The notes: a model not told the origin generated them from the letters alone. Positions 17,903 to 26,209 are shown, numbered from the stretch's first letter. The stretch is DNA of 64,000 nucleotides from Allofournierella massiliensis (GCF_021531255.1 NZ_JAFBIO010000002.1:62001-126000); one strand, 5' to 3'. Numbers and translations: made by a program.

Positions 17903-18188
17903 TTCACTTCTCCTTCCCTCAAAAAAAGCCTCCGGGAACGCCTGAAAAGGCCGCCGGACGGCTCAGGCGGGCCCTGAGACCCATTTTAGAGAAACGCAAA
18001 ACTCTTTGCCGGGCCGGCCTTCCCCGGGCCTCTAAGCCGAAAAAAAGGGCAGCAGCGCCCTTTTCTATCCGGCCCGCAAAACTTTTGATGAATCTTTTGC
18101 TATTATAGCACAACTTGTTTCACTTTTGTGTTATAATGTTCCTTGCAGATCGCAAAATGCGAAAAAATTTTTTGGAGGATTTGGAAGA
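17903..18188. promoter_or_regulatory. gntR/ridA divergent regulatory region
   Basis: Two TATAAT boxes face away from each other: plus at 18132-18137 (towards ridA, extended TGT) and minus at 18102-18107 (towards gntR, extended TGC). They are arms of one inverted repeat, ATTATAgCACAA and TTGTGtTATAAT, around a 12-base centre. On the minus strand the leader then holds a GCAAAA/TTTTGC hairpin and a strong terminator. The rest, 17903-18036, shows only a CTCAGG/CCTGAG hairpin. Confidence 0.6.
18037..18065 (-). terminator. Terminator inside the gntR-pyrBI leader
   Basis: Read on the minus strand: stem AAAAGGGC/GCCCTTTT, loop GCTGCT, followed by a run of T. It lies about 35 bases after the predicted start of the gntR transcript and about 135 bases before its ATG, an attenuator position. 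Confidence 0.65.
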
Positions 18189-18563
18189 ATGAAAAAGGTA
18201 ATCACTGCTCAGAATGCTCCCGCCGCCGTGGGCCCCTACTGCCATGCCCAGCTGTGCGACAACACCCTGTACGTTTCCGGCCAGCTGGGTCTGGACCCTG
18301 TGACCGGCGAGCTGCCCGAGGGCGTTGAGGCTCAGGCCAAGCAGTCCCTGGCCAACATGGCTGCCATCCTGGCCGAGGCCGGCATGACCATGCAGGATGT
18401 GGTCAAGACCACCGTTCTGCTGGCCGACATGAAGGATTTCGGCGCTGTCAACAGCATCTATGCCGAGGCCTTCGGTGATCATCGTCCCGCCCGCAGCTGC
18501 TTCCAGGTAGCCGCCCTGCCCAAGGCCGGCCTGGTGGAGATCGAGTGCATCGCCGTAAAATGA
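18189..18563 (+). CDS. ridA: RidA family enamine/imine deaminase
   Basis: 124 residues. It removes reactive enamine/imine intermediates such as 2-aminoacrylate made by PLP enzymes. The start AQNAPAAVGPY matches the family and the substrate-binding Arg lies in HRPARSCFQVAALP; the Glu in VEIECIAVK is kept. ATG at 18189 behind GGAGG. ridA is also a direct neighbour of pyrBI in E. coli, so the association is conserved. The stop overlaps the next start as ATGA. Confidence 0.94.
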   Translation: MKKVITAQNAPAAVGPYCHAQLCDNTLYVSGQLGLDPVTGELPEGVEAQAKQSLANMAAILAEAGMTMQDVVKTTVLLADMKDFGAVNSIYAEAFGDHRPARSCFQVAALPKAGLVEIECIAVK

Positions 18564-19318
18564 GCAAGGATTTTTCTGTTGAAAAATTCCGGGGCCAGCC
18601 CTGCCAGCAGGTGCTGGCCCTTCGTTTTGGCCGCCCGGAGGATATCCCGGCCCTGGATGATTTGCAGAGGCGGGTGCTGGCGGGGATGGAGCAGCCGGAA
18701 TGGTATGTGCCCTCCACCCGGCAGGAGATGGCAAGCCAGATGGAAAAGGGGCTTTTTCTCTGCCTCTGGGCCGGGGAAGAGGCCATGGCCTACCTGAGCC
18801 TGGTCTGCCTGGGCGGGGAAAGCGGGAACTATGGGTGGGACCTGGGGCTGCCCCCTGACCAGATCCCCCTCTGGGCCAATGTGGATTCGGTGGTGGTGGC
18901 CCCCGAGTACCGGGGCAACGGGATCCAGCGCCGCCTGCTGCGGCTGGCCGAGGAATACCGCCCGCCCCGGATCATTGGTTTTGGCTGTACCGTCAGCCCC
19001 CAGAACCGGTTCAGCCGGGGGGCGCTGGAGGCCGAGGGCTACCGTCCTGCCTGCCAGAAGGAAAAATACGGCGGGCATCTGCGGCTGGTGATGAAAAAGG
19101 AGCTGTTCCCCCTGCCAGGGCTGTACCGGCATTTCAAGGGCGGACAGTACCGGGTGATCGGGCCGGTGCGACACAGCGAGAGCGGTGAGACCCTGGTTTT
19201 ATACCAGGCGCTGTACGGAGAAAAAGGTTATTGGGTGCGGCCCCTGCCCATGTGGAACGAATGGGTGGAGCGGGACGGCTGGAAAGGCCCCCGCTTTTGC
19301 TGGCAGGGCCGGGAATAA
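18560..19318 (+). CDS. GNAT acetyltransferase fused to a DUF1653 domain
   Basis: 252 residues. The first 180 or so are a GNAT fold: ALRFGRPEDIPAL at the start and the acetyl-CoA loop VVAPEYRGNGIQRRLL (about residues 113-128). The remaining 65 residues match DUF1653: GLYRHFKGGQYRVIGPVRHS, LVLYQALYG, WVRPLPMW. DUF1653 normally occurs as a small stand-alone protein of unknown function. ATG at 18560 overlaps the ridA stop by four bases, so expression is coupled. Acetyl acceptor unknown. Confidence 0.8.
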   Translation: MSKDFSVEKFRGQPCQQVLALRFGRPEDIPALDDLQRRVLAGMEQPEWYVPSTRQEMASQMEKGLFLCLWAGEEAMAYLSLVCLGGESGNYGWDLGLPPDQIPLWANVDSVVVAPEYRGNGIQRRLLRLAEEYRPPRIIGFGCTVSPQNRFSRGALEAEGYRPACQKEKYGGHLRLVMKKELFPLPGLYRHFKGGQYRVIGPVRHSESGETLVLYQALYGEKGYWVRPLPMWNEWVERDGWKGPRFCWQGRE

Positions 19319-19328
19319 GGAGAACGGG

Positions 19329-19931
19329 ATGCTGATACAGGCGCTGAAAGAGGCCCGCCTGCAGGAACAGGGGCTGCGGGGCCTTACCTTTCAAAACGAA
19401 GTCCTGGAAGGGGCCGAGGCGGAAAAGCTGGATTTTGAGCAGGTGCGGTTTGTGGGCTGCCGGCTCTTGAACTGCGATTTTTCCAAGGCGGCTTTTTACG
19501 ATACGGTTTTTGAGGGGTGCGACCTGAGCGGCAGCCGGTTTGAGGACAGCTACTGGAAAAACAGCCGGCTGAGCGGCTGCAAGGCGGAGGGCGGCCGGTT
19601 TGCCGGGGCGGTGTTCCTGGGCAGCCGGTGGGAGGACTGCCGTCTGTCCTGGGCCAATTTTTCCGAGAGCAGGTGGGAGAAAAGCAGACTGAAAGACTGT
19701 GTCTTGCAGGAAAGCTTTTTATCCCGTCTTCAGATGAAAAAGATGGGCCTGGAAGGGTGTGATCTTTCCGGGGCCGAACTGTACGGAACCTCTCTGGCCG
19801 GGCTGGACCTGAGAAGCTGCGGGGTACAGGGGATCCGGGTGTCGGAAAACTGCGCCGAATTGCGGGGCGCAAAGATGGATATGTTCCAGGCAGCTGAAAT
19901 GGCCCGGCTGCTGGGCATAGAGATTCTGTAA
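19329..19931 (+). CDS. Pentapeptide repeat protein
   Basis: 200 residues. From about residue 20 to 175 every fifth residue is Leu or Phe in A(D/N)Lxx-like units, for example LDFEQ VRFVG CRLLN CDFSK AAFYD. That predicts a right-handed square beta-helix. Many Cys and Trp face outward. Members range from gyrase-protecting Qnr-like proteins to proteins of unknown role; nothing specific to Qnr is seen. AAGGAG precedes the ATG. It sits between the GNAT and flavoprotein genes, 10 and 12 bases away. Confidence 0.82.
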   Translation: MLIQALKEARLQEQGLRGLTFQNEVLEGAEAEKLDFEQVRFVGCRLLNCDFSKAAFYDTVFEGCDLSGSRFEDSYWKNSRLSGCKAEGGRFAGAVFLGSRWEDCRLSWANFSESRWEKSRLKDCVLQESFLSRLQMKKMGLEGCDLSGAELYGTSLAGLDLRSCGVQGIRVSENCAELRGAKMDMFQAAEMARLLGIEIL

Positions 19932-19943
19932 AAGGAGGCGGCT

Positions 19944-21293
19944 ATGGAAAACCGGATGCGGGCGGATGTGCTGATCCTGGGGGGCGGCGCTGCCGGGATG
20001 GCGGCGGCCATCCAGCTGGCCGAGATACGGAACCGGGTCGGGCTGCCCGGCAGGATCCTTCTGGCGGACCGGATGGAAAAGCCGGGCAAAAAGCTGTTGG
20101 CCACCGGCAACGGCCGGTGCAACCTGGGCAACCGGAACGTGTCCGCCGCAGGGTATGCCACCCGTTCGCCCCGGCGGCTGGAAGAGATCCTGGCCGGGGC
20201 CCCCTTTGAGCGGCAGCGGGCCTTTTTTGAAAACCATGGCCTGCTCTGCGACCTGCAGCCGGATGGCCGGATGTACCCCTATAGCTATTTTGCCGGCACG
20301 GTGGCGGAAGCCCTGCGCCGCAGCCTGAGAGCGGCGGGGGTGGAAGAACTGGCCGGCTTTGAGGCGGTCAGGCTGGAAAAGGCGGACGGCGGTTTTTGCG
20401 TCACTGCCCGGGATGGCCGGGCCCTGCAGGCCGGCCAGGTGCTGCTGGCGGCAGGCGGAAAGGCCGCCCCGGCCCTGGGTTCGGATGGCTCAGGCCTGGA
20501 ACTGGCCGCCAGCCTGGGCCACACCCTGCATCCGGTCTGGCCGGCGCTGACCGCTTTCACCAGTTCCTCCCCCCTCTGCCGGGATCTGAAGGGAGTCCGG
20601 GCAGCCGCCCGGGCAGGCCTGTACAGCGGGGGACGGCTGCTGGCCGAGGATACCGGCGAGGTGCAGTTCACCGAATACGGCCTTTCCGGGATTCCCTTTT
20701 TCCAACTCTCCCTCAGCTACGGCATGCTGCCGCCGGCCCGCCGTCAGGGGATTTCGGCCCGGGTAGATCTGTTCCCGGCCAGGAGTGCCGAAAATCTGGC
20801 CGCCTGGCTGGCACGCCAGGGCAGTCGGGGCTGCAGCGCCGGCGAGGCCCTGGAAGGGATGCTTCACTGGAAACTGGCCCGGGCCGTGGGGAAGACAGCA
20901 GGCATACCGGAAAAAGCGCATCTGGATGAGGCGGCGGCCCGTCGGCTGGCCGCTGCCCTGAAAGGGCTGGAATTCCCGATTTCCGGCACCCTGGGCTGGG
21001 AGCAGTGCCAGGTCACAGGCGGTGGGGTCAGCCTGGAGGAGGTCGACCCGGTCACCATGGAATCCCGCCTTTGCCCGGGGCTGTACCTGGCAGGGGAGAT
21101 CCTGGACGCGGCCGGCCTGTGCGGGGGCTACAATCTACACTGGGCTTTTGGCACCGGGCTGCTGGCCGGTCGGGGAATGGCCGGAGAATGCGCAATCGGC
21201 CAGGGCCGCCCGGCACCGGAAAAAAAGCGCCGGGAAGGGCCTGCCCCCAAAAGAAAAAAGCCCGCGGTCGGGGGCGGGCGAAAAAAACAATAA
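19944..21293 (+). CDS. HI0933-family FAD-dependent oxidoreductase
   Basis: 449-residue flavoprotein. The FAD dinucleotide motif is ILGGGAAGMAAAIQLAE (about residues 11-27), followed by the family marker KKLLATGNGRCNLGN. A second FAD-contacting stretch near the C-terminus is LYLAGEILDAAGLCGGYNLHWAF. This is the BaiN/HI0933-like group, mostly of unknown substrate. The last 25 residues are an extra Lys/Arg-rich tail (PEKKRREGPAPKRKKPAVGG) beyond the usual family end. AAAGGAGG precedes the ATG. Ends at a strong terminator. Confidence 0.85.
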   Translation: MENRMRADVLILGGGAAGMAAAIQLAEIRNRVGLPGRILLADRMEKPGKKLLATGNGRCNLGNRNVSAAGYATRSPRRLEEILAGAPFERQRAFFENHGLLCDLQPDGRMYPYSYFAGTVAEALRRSLRAAGVEELAGFEAVRLEKADGGFCVTARDGRALQAGQVLLAAGGKAAPALGSDGSGLELAASLGHTLHPVWPALTAFTSSSPLCRDLKGVRAAARAGLYSGGRLLAEDTGEVQFTEYGLSGIPFFQLSLSYGMLPPARRQGISARVDLFPARSAENLAAWLARQGSRGCSAGEALEGMLHWKLARAVGKTAGIPEKAHLDEAAARRLAAALKGLEFPISGTLGWEQCQVTGGGVSLEEVDPVTMESRLCPGLYLAGEILDAAGLCGGYNLHWAFGTGLLAGRGMAGECAIGQGRPAPEKKRREGPAPKRKKPAVGGGRKKQ

Positions 21294-21302
21294 GAGTTTG
21301 CG

Positions 21303-21348
21303 AAAAAGAGCCGGTTCTGCGGAATTCCCGCAGAACCGGCTCTTTTGT
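21303..21348. terminator. Bidirectional terminator between flavoprotein and lipoprotein genes
   Basis: A long stem AAGAGCCGGTTCTGCGG with its complement around AATTC, then TTTTG. Confidence 0.9.
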
Positions 21349-21355
21349 TTACAGG

Positions 21356-22459
21356 TCACAGGCTTCCCGTCTCCCAGGAAAGGCCGGAGGAATAGAGCTC
21401 ATCCACCGACAACAGCCGGAAAGAGCCATCTTCGTTTTGGGTTAGCGTATAGCGCAGGGTGCTGACAACCGACCAGCAGATGGTATCGGCATACAGATCC
21501 AGGGTGACGGTCTGGGTGTCTCCCTCCTGGCCGGTATCAGCCGTGACGGCATAGACCCACCGGCCTCCCTTGGGCACCGGAATGATCATCTGGTAGGCCA
21601 GATAGCTGCTGTATTGGCTCAGGTCCACCCCCCACAGGTCTACACCAAAGACCTTTTCCATATCCCGATAGAAGGCTTCCGGGCTTTTTGTTTCGGGGGT
21701 ATAGGGCACTTCCGGAAGATTGGCTCGGGTAAGGGCGCAGCAGGCCGGGTCTATCATGTAGTACATTTCCGTCTCATCGGCCGGCTTCAGGTATGGGGTG
21801 AAATCATCCCCCCGAAGCTGGGGCAGATAACTGGCCAGGGTAAAGCAGAACTGCTCGGCCGGCTCCATCTGGGCCAGATGGCAGGGCGTCAGGATCTGGT
21901 CCTCCGGCAGGATGTATTCGGCCCAGTTGCTCGCGCTCAGCACCAGTTTGGCCTCCCAAGGGGTGGTGCCGGGCTGGAACAGCTCGTCATCGCCTTCCTC
22001 GACGGTTAAATCAAAGGATACAAGGGCGGTGTCATAGGAATCCAGAATCTCCACTTTCCGGATCTGGAAATCGGAGATTTTCACCCCTTCAAAGCGGTCA
22101 AAGGCCCCGGGGATGCTGCTTGCCAGCTGGCGGGCCAGCTCCCACTCCCCGGCCATGGCATGGGCAAAAAGATCTTTCAGCTGAGCCATGGCATGCTCGG
22201 TATAGGGCGGCTCGGTCCGGTCAGGGAAAGGGTCCAGGATCTCCACGCTTTCCGGCAGATTATAATAGTCGTAAAGATCAAACAGGGGCGTTTGGGAGGA
22301 AGGGGAAGAGGAGGAAACGCCGGGCGCAGAAGAGGAAGGTACACTGGGCGAGGAGGAAGAAGCCGGCTCTGCCGGCAGGGAAGAGGCAGGGGTTTCGGGG
22401 GCACAGCCTGATAAGGCGCAGAAAAGCAAGACCAGGAAGGCGGGCAGGATCTTTTTCAT
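21356..22459 (-). CDS. Putative secreted lipoprotein, unknown function
   Basis: 367 residues with a lipoprotein signal: MKKILPAFLVLLFCALSGC, lipobox LSGC with the acylated Cys at residue 19. A low-complexity Ser/Pro/Ala linker follows (residues 25-60), then an acidic extracellular domain that I do not recognise. Of three possible starts (GTG 22468, ATG 22465, ATG 22459) the last fits AGGTG at six-base spacing and leaves a normal signal peptide. Monocistronic, convergent with the flavoprotein gene. Confidence 0.75.
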   Translation of the reverse strand: MKKILPAFLVLLFCALSGCAPETPASSLPAEPASSSSPSVPSSSAPGVSSSSPSSQTPLFDLYDYYNLPESVEILDPFPDRTEPPYTEHAMAQLKDLFAHAMAGEWELARQLASSIPGAFDRFEGVKISDFQIRKVEILDSYDTALVSFDLTVEEGDDELFQPGTTPWEAKLVLSASNWAEYILPEDQILTPCHLAQMEPAEQFCFTLASYLPQLRGDDFTPYLKPADETEMYYMIDPACCALTRANLPEVPYTPETKSPEAFYRDMEKVFGVDLWGVDLSQYSSYLAYQMIIPVPKGGRWVYAVTADTGQEGDTQTVTLDLYADTICWSVVSTLRYTLTQNEDGSFRLLSVDELYSSGLSWETGSL

Positions 22460-22480
22460 ATCCATCACCTGAAAATCTGT

Positions 22481-22546
22481 TCAAACTCTCCGGATATACT
22501 GCGTTGAAAAAACTAGCGTCCGCCAGCCTGCGAAGCTCATTTTCAT
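22481..22546 (-). CDS. Possible 21-residue leader ORF upstream of the lipoprotein gene
   Basis: ATG at 22546 behind AAAAAGGGGGC, reading 21 codons to TGA, 21 bases before the lipoprotein start. It lies in the transcript from the promoter at 22577-22605. The ribosome site is good, but the product has no recognised features. Confidence 0.3.
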   Translation of the reverse strand: MKMSFAGWRTLVFSTQYIRRV

Positions 22547-22576
22547 CGCCCCCTTTTTCTGTTTCTCTGTACCTTC

Positions 22577-22605
22577 ATTGTAGCATTTTTCTGTCTGGGG
22601 AACAA
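22577..22605 (-). promoter_or_regulatory. Promoter of the lipoprotein gene
   Basis: On the minus strand: TTGTTC (22600-22605), 17 bases, TACAAT (22577-22582). Confidence 0.7.
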
Positions 22606-22606
22606 G

Positions 22607-22647
22607 AAAGGGCGGGAGAAAGCATGAGACTTTCTCCCGCCCTTTTT
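22607..22647. terminator. Terminator after nfnB
   Basis: A 16-base stem AAAGGGCGGGAGAAAG with its complement, T-rich on both sides. Confidence 0.88.
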
Positions 22648-22661
22648 ACAGATCAAACGCT

Positions 22662-24068
22662 TCAGGCGTTCTTGCCTTTGATGTACTCGTCGATGGCCTT
22701 GGCGGCATGTTTGCCGGCGCCCATGGCCAGGATCACGGTGGCAGCACCGGTCACCGCGTCGCCGCCGGCATATACGCCCTCCCGGCTGGTAAGGCCGTCG
22801 TCGCCGTTGGTGACGATGCAGCCGTGCTTGTTGGTCTCAAGGCCGGGGGTGGTGCTGCGGATCAGGGGGTTGGGGCTGGTGCCCAGAGCCATGATCACGG
22901 TGTCCACTTCCAGGGTGAACTCGCTGCCGGGAACCTCCACCGGGCGGCGGCGGCCGGAAGCGTCGGGCTCGCCCAGCTCCATCCGGATGCAGGTGATATC
23001 CTTCACGTTGCCGTTCTCATCCCCGTCAATATGCACAGGGTTGCACAGCAGCTTGAAGACGATGCCCTCTTCCTGGGCGTGCTCCACTTCCTCCCGGCGG
23101 GCAGGCAGTTCTTCCATACCACGGCGGTAAACGATGTACACCGTCTCGGCGCCCAGGCGCAGGGCGCAGCGGGCCGCGTCCATGGCCACGTTGCCGCCGC
23201 CAACCACGGCCACAGCCTTGCTCTTCTTGATGGGGGTCTTGCTGTCGGGGCGGTAAGCCTTCATCAGGTTGGTGCGGGTCAGGTACTCGTTGGCGCTGTA
23301 CACGCCCTTCAGCCCCTCGCCGGGGATATTCATAAACCGGGGCAGGCCGGCGCCGGAAGCCACATAGACAGCCTCGTAGCCGTATTCGCCCATCAGCTCA
23401 TCAATGGTCAGCACCTTGCCCATGACCATGTTGGTCTCGATGTCCACACCCAGCTTTTTCAAGCCTTCGATCTCGGTCTGCACAATATCCTTGGGCAGAC
23501 GGAACTCGGGAATGCCGTACATCAGCACGCCGCCGGCCACATGCAGGGCCTCGTAAATGGTGACCTTATAGCCGGCCTTGGCCAGGTCGCCCGCGCAGGT
23601 AAGGCCGCTGGGACCCGCGCCGATCACCGCCACCTTGTGCCCGTTGAAAACCGGCGTCTGGGGGTCGGTATGTACATTCTCCCGGTGCCAGTCGGCCACA
23701 AAGCGCTCCAGCCGGCCGATGCCCACGCTCTCACCCTTGATGCCGCGGGTGCACACACCCTCGCACTGGGTCTCCTGGGGGCATACCCGGCCGCAGACGG
23801 CGGGCAGGCTGCTGGAAGCGGAAAGCACCTGATAGGCACCCTCAAAATCCTCGGCGGCTACCTTGCTGATAAAGCCGGGAATATCGATGCCCACGGGGCA
23901 GCCGTTTACGCAGGGCTTGTTCTTGCAGTTGAGGCAGCGCTTGGCCTCGCCCACAGCCATCTCCTTGGTGTAACCCAGGGCAACCTCGTCAAAATTGTGA
24001 TTGCGGACCTGGGGATCCTGGCTGGGCATGGGGCATTTTTTCGGATCCATATTGAACTGGACTGCCAT
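22662..24068 (-). CDS. nfnB: NADPH-dependent glutamate synthase small-subunit-like, NfnB-type FAD subunit
   Basis: 468 residues. An N-terminal ferredoxin-like region has CLNCKNKPCVNGCPVGIDIP and CGRVCPQETQCEGVC, the Cys set for two 4Fe-4S clusters. Then FAD motif VAVIGAGPSGLTCAG and NADPH motif VAVVGGGNVAMDAAR. With the gene before it this is the NfnAB layout: electron bifurcation between NADH, ferredoxin and NADP+. GltD of a true glutamate synthase is the alternative, but no gltB is near and the FNR-like partner argues for Nfn. Start ATG 24068 behind AAGGAGG, two bases after the partner's stop. Confidence 0.88.
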   Translation of the reverse strand: MAVQFNMDPKKCPMPSQDPQVRNHNFDEVALGYTKEMAVGEAKRCLNCKNKPCVNGCPVGIDIPGFISKVAAEDFEGAYQVLSASSSLPAVCGRVCPQETQCEGVCTRGIKGESVGIGRLERFVADWHRENVHTDPQTPVFNGHKVAVIGAGPSGLTCAGDLAKAGYKVTIYEALHVAGGVLMYGIPEFRLPKDIVQTEIEGLKKLGVDIETNMVMGKVLTIDELMGEYGYEAVYVASGAGLPRFMNIPGEGLKGVYSANEYLTRTNLMKAYRPDSKTPIKKSKAVAVVGGGNVAMDAARCALRLGAETVYIVYRRGMEELPARREEVEHAQEEGIVFKLLCNPVHIDGDENGNVKDITCIRMELGEPDASGRRRPVEVPGSEFTLEVDTVIMALGTSPNPLIRSTTPGLETNKHGCIVTNGDDGLTSREGVYAGGDAVTGAATVILAMGAGKHAAKAIDEYIKGKNA

Positions 24069-24070
24069 GA

Positions 24071-24913
24071 TCACTGAACCTCCTTATTGAGCAAATTGCA
24101 GGTGGCCTCGCGGGCATGGGCCTCAAAATCCTTATACATGCCGCAGCGGTTGATGATCTCGTCCCAGTCCACCTCATGGCCGTCAAAATCGGGGCCATCC
24201 ACACAGGCGAATTTGGTCTTGCCGCCCACAGAAACACGGCAGCCGCCGCACATGCCGGTGCCGTCCACCATGATGGCGCTCATGGAAACCACGGTCTTCA
24301 GGCCCAGCTTTTTGGTGGTCAGGCAGACGAACTTCATCATGACCAGGGGCCCGATGGTGATCACTTCATCGTACTGGTTGCCCTCGGCCACCAGAGTTTC
24401 GATGGCGTTGGTCACCAGGCCTTTATGGCCGTAGCTGCCGTCGTCGGTCATCACCATCATCTTCTGGCTGCAGGCGGAGAACTCGTCCTCCAGGATCACC
24501 AGATCCTGAGAGCGGAAGCCGATGACGCTGTGCACTTCGCAGCCCAGCCGGTGCAGCTCCTGGGCAATGGGCAGGGCGATGGCGCAGCCTACGCCGCCGC
24601 CTACCACCAGCACCTTTTTCAGGCCTTCCACCTCGGTGGCACGGCCCAGGGGGCCCACAAAGTCATGAACATAGCCGCCCTCGGGCAGGCTGTTCAGCTC
24701 CATGGTGGTGCCGCCCACCACCTGGAAGATGATGCTCACAGAGCCTTCTTCCGGGTCATAGGAGGAGATCGTCAGAGGGATGCGCTCGGAATCTTCAAAG
24801 GGACGCACAATGATGAACTGCCCCGGCTTCGCCTTTTTGGCGATCAGCGGCGCCTCGATCACCAGTTCGGTGACAGTGGGCTTCAGCGCCTTTCTTTTCA
24901 AGATCTTGAACAT
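24071..24913 (-). CDS. nfnA: Ferredoxin-NADP reductase-like subunit, NfnA/sulfide dehydrogenase type
   Basis: 280 residues. FNR-type fold: the FAD segment ERIPLTISSYD, the NAD motif VLVVGGGVGCAIALP and a C-terminal 2Fe-2S motif GTGMCGGCRVSV followed by FACVDGPDF, as in PyrK/NfnA. Start is the ATG at 24913 (MFKILKRK); the longer frame to 25000 lacks a ribosome site. It is the first gene of the nfnA-nfnB operon, with a consensus promoter 110 bases upstream. Confidence 0.9.
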   Translation of the reverse strand: MFKILKRKALKPTVTELVIEAPLIAKKAKPGQFIIVRPFEDSERIPLTISSYDPEEGSVSIIFQVVGGTTMELNSLPEGGYVHDFVGPLGRATEVEGLKKVLVVGGGVGCAIALPIAQELHRLGCEVHSVIGFRSQDLVILEDEFSACSQKMMVMTDDGSYGHKGLVTNAIETLVAEGNQYDEVITIGPLVMMKFVCLTTKKLGLKTVVSMSAIMVDGTGMCGGCRVSVGGKTKFACVDGPDFDGHEVDWDEIINRCGMYKDFEAHAREATCNLLNKEVQ

Positions 24914-25024
24914 AAAAATCTGTTCCTCTCCATCTGAAATTTCCCCGCCGCCAAAAGCTCGGCAAACGCCCCCATAATGCGCTGCCCGGGCCCTTTGCAA
25001 GGGGGAGAATCTGTTAACGTGTTA

Positions 25025-25053
25025 AGTATATCACAAACTTTCTTCGCTTTCAA
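25025..25053 (-). promoter_or_regulatory. Promoter of nfnAB
   Basis: On the minus strand: TTGAAA (25048-25053), 17 bases, TATACT (25025-25030). Confidence 0.8.
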
Positions 25054-25141
25054 TTGAATCCATAGGGCAGTTTGACGATAGTAAGGGAGAGAAAGGGGAG
25101 CGTTTTCATCATTTTTATGGCGGAAGTTTCGCCAAAGGAAA

Positions 25142-25183
25142 AAACGGGCGGAAAAGAGAGATTTCTCTCCCTTCCGCCCGTTT
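25142..25183. terminator. Terminator after the GlsB/YeaQ gene
   Basis: AAACGGGCGGAA pairs with TTCCGCCCGTTT around an inner GAGAG/CTCTC stem. Confidence 0.8.
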
Positions 25184-25197
25184 GATGTCGGTTTTGG

Positions 25198-25437
25198 TCA
25201 ACGGAAAAACCGCCGCCCCACAAACAGAAAAACGCAGGCGCCCAGCACGGCCACCAGCACATCCCCCAGCAGACTATAGCTGGCGATGCCCACCAGCCCC
25301 AGCAAAAGGCTGCCCACAACGCCGCCGATCACACCCAGAACCAGGTTGTGCAGAAAACTGCCCTCGCTGCCCATGATCCTGCCGGCAATATAGCCGGCGA
25401 GTGCGCCGATCAGAATACTGACAATCAGATGAACCAT
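25198..25437 (-). CDS. GlsB/YeaQ/YmgE family small membrane protein
   Basis: 79 residues with three hydrophobic segments and many Gly in helix-packing positions (LIGALAGYIAGRIMG, LVLGVIGGVVGSLLLGLVG, LVAVLGACVFLFVGRRFFR). This is the transglycosylase-associated (YeaQ/YmgE) family, linked to stress responses; no enzyme activity is proven. It follows nth by 62 bases on the same strand behind AAGGAG, so it may be transcribed with it. Confidence 0.87.
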   Translation of the reverse strand: MVHLIVSILIGALAGYIAGRIMGSEGSFLHNLVLGVIGGVVGSLLLGLVGIASYSLLGDVLVAVLGACVFLFVGRRFFR

Positions 25438-25499
25438 ATCCGCTAACTTCCTTTCTCCTTATGAGATACGCCCCTGCCCCTGTCTATGCAGGCGGGTCC

Positions 25500-26144
25500 T
25501 CAGGCGTTCCCACTGGCCTGCCCGTAGGCGCAGATATCCCGCAGGCTGCAGCCCTCGCATTTGGGGCTGCGGGCGTCGCATACCGCCCGGCCGTGCAGCA
25601 CAAAACGGTGACAGAGATCGCTTCCCTCCTCGGGGGGGATGATCTTCCACAGGGCCATTTCCACCTTTTTGGGTTCCTTGATGCCATCCACCAGCCCAAT
25701 GCGGTTGCACAGGCGGATGCAGTGGGTGTCGGTGACAATGGCCGGCTTGCCGAACACATCGCCCATTACCAGGTTGGCGCTCTTGCGGCCCACACCCGGC
25801 AGGCTCAGCAGGGCGTCGAAATCGTCCGGGACCCGCCCGCCAAACTCGTCCCGCAGCTTTTTCATGCACAGGCTGATATCCCGGGCCTTGCTGTGGCCCA
25901 GGCCGCAGGGCTTTACAATGGCTTCAATCTCTTCCACAGTGGCGTCGGCCAGGGCCTCCACACTGGGATATTTGGCGAAGAGGTCCTTCACCACGATATT
26001 CACCCGGGCGTCGGTGCACTGGGCAGCCAGACGCACCTCCACCAGCAGCTGCCAGGCGTGGTCATAGTCCAGCGTGCATTCCGCCAGGGGGTATTCTTCC
26101 TTAAGCCGCCGGATCACTTCCAGGGCCAGTTCCTTCTTTTCCAT
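25500..26144 (-). CDS. nth: Endonuclease III
   Basis: 214-residue bifunctional DNA glycosylase/AP lyase for oxidised pyrimidines. The helix-hairpin-helix is LPGVGRKSANLVM with the catalytic Lys, and the catalytic Asp is in VTDTHC. The C-terminal 4Fe-4S loop has Cys in C-x6-CEGC-x5-C spacing (CDARSPKCEGCSLRDIC). ATG at 26144 behind GGAA. Minus-strand promoter near 26210-26239 (TTGCTA, 18 bases, TACAAT). Confidence 0.94.
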   Translation of the reverse strand: MEKKELALEVIRRLKEEYPLAECTLDYDHAWQLLVEVRLAAQCTDARVNIVVKDLFAKYPSVEALADATVEEIEAIVKPCGLGHSKARDISLCMKKLRDEFGGRVPDDFDALLSLPGVGRKSANLVMGDVFGKPAIVTDTHCIRLCNRIGLVDGIKEPKKVEMALWKIIPPEEGSDLCHRFVLHGRAVCDARSPKCEGCSLRDICAYGQASGNA

Positions 26145-26209
26145 AAACGTCCTCGTCCCTCATTCCCGGCGGCACGGCAGGCCGCAGCGGGGGAATTTTT
26201 ATTATAAGT

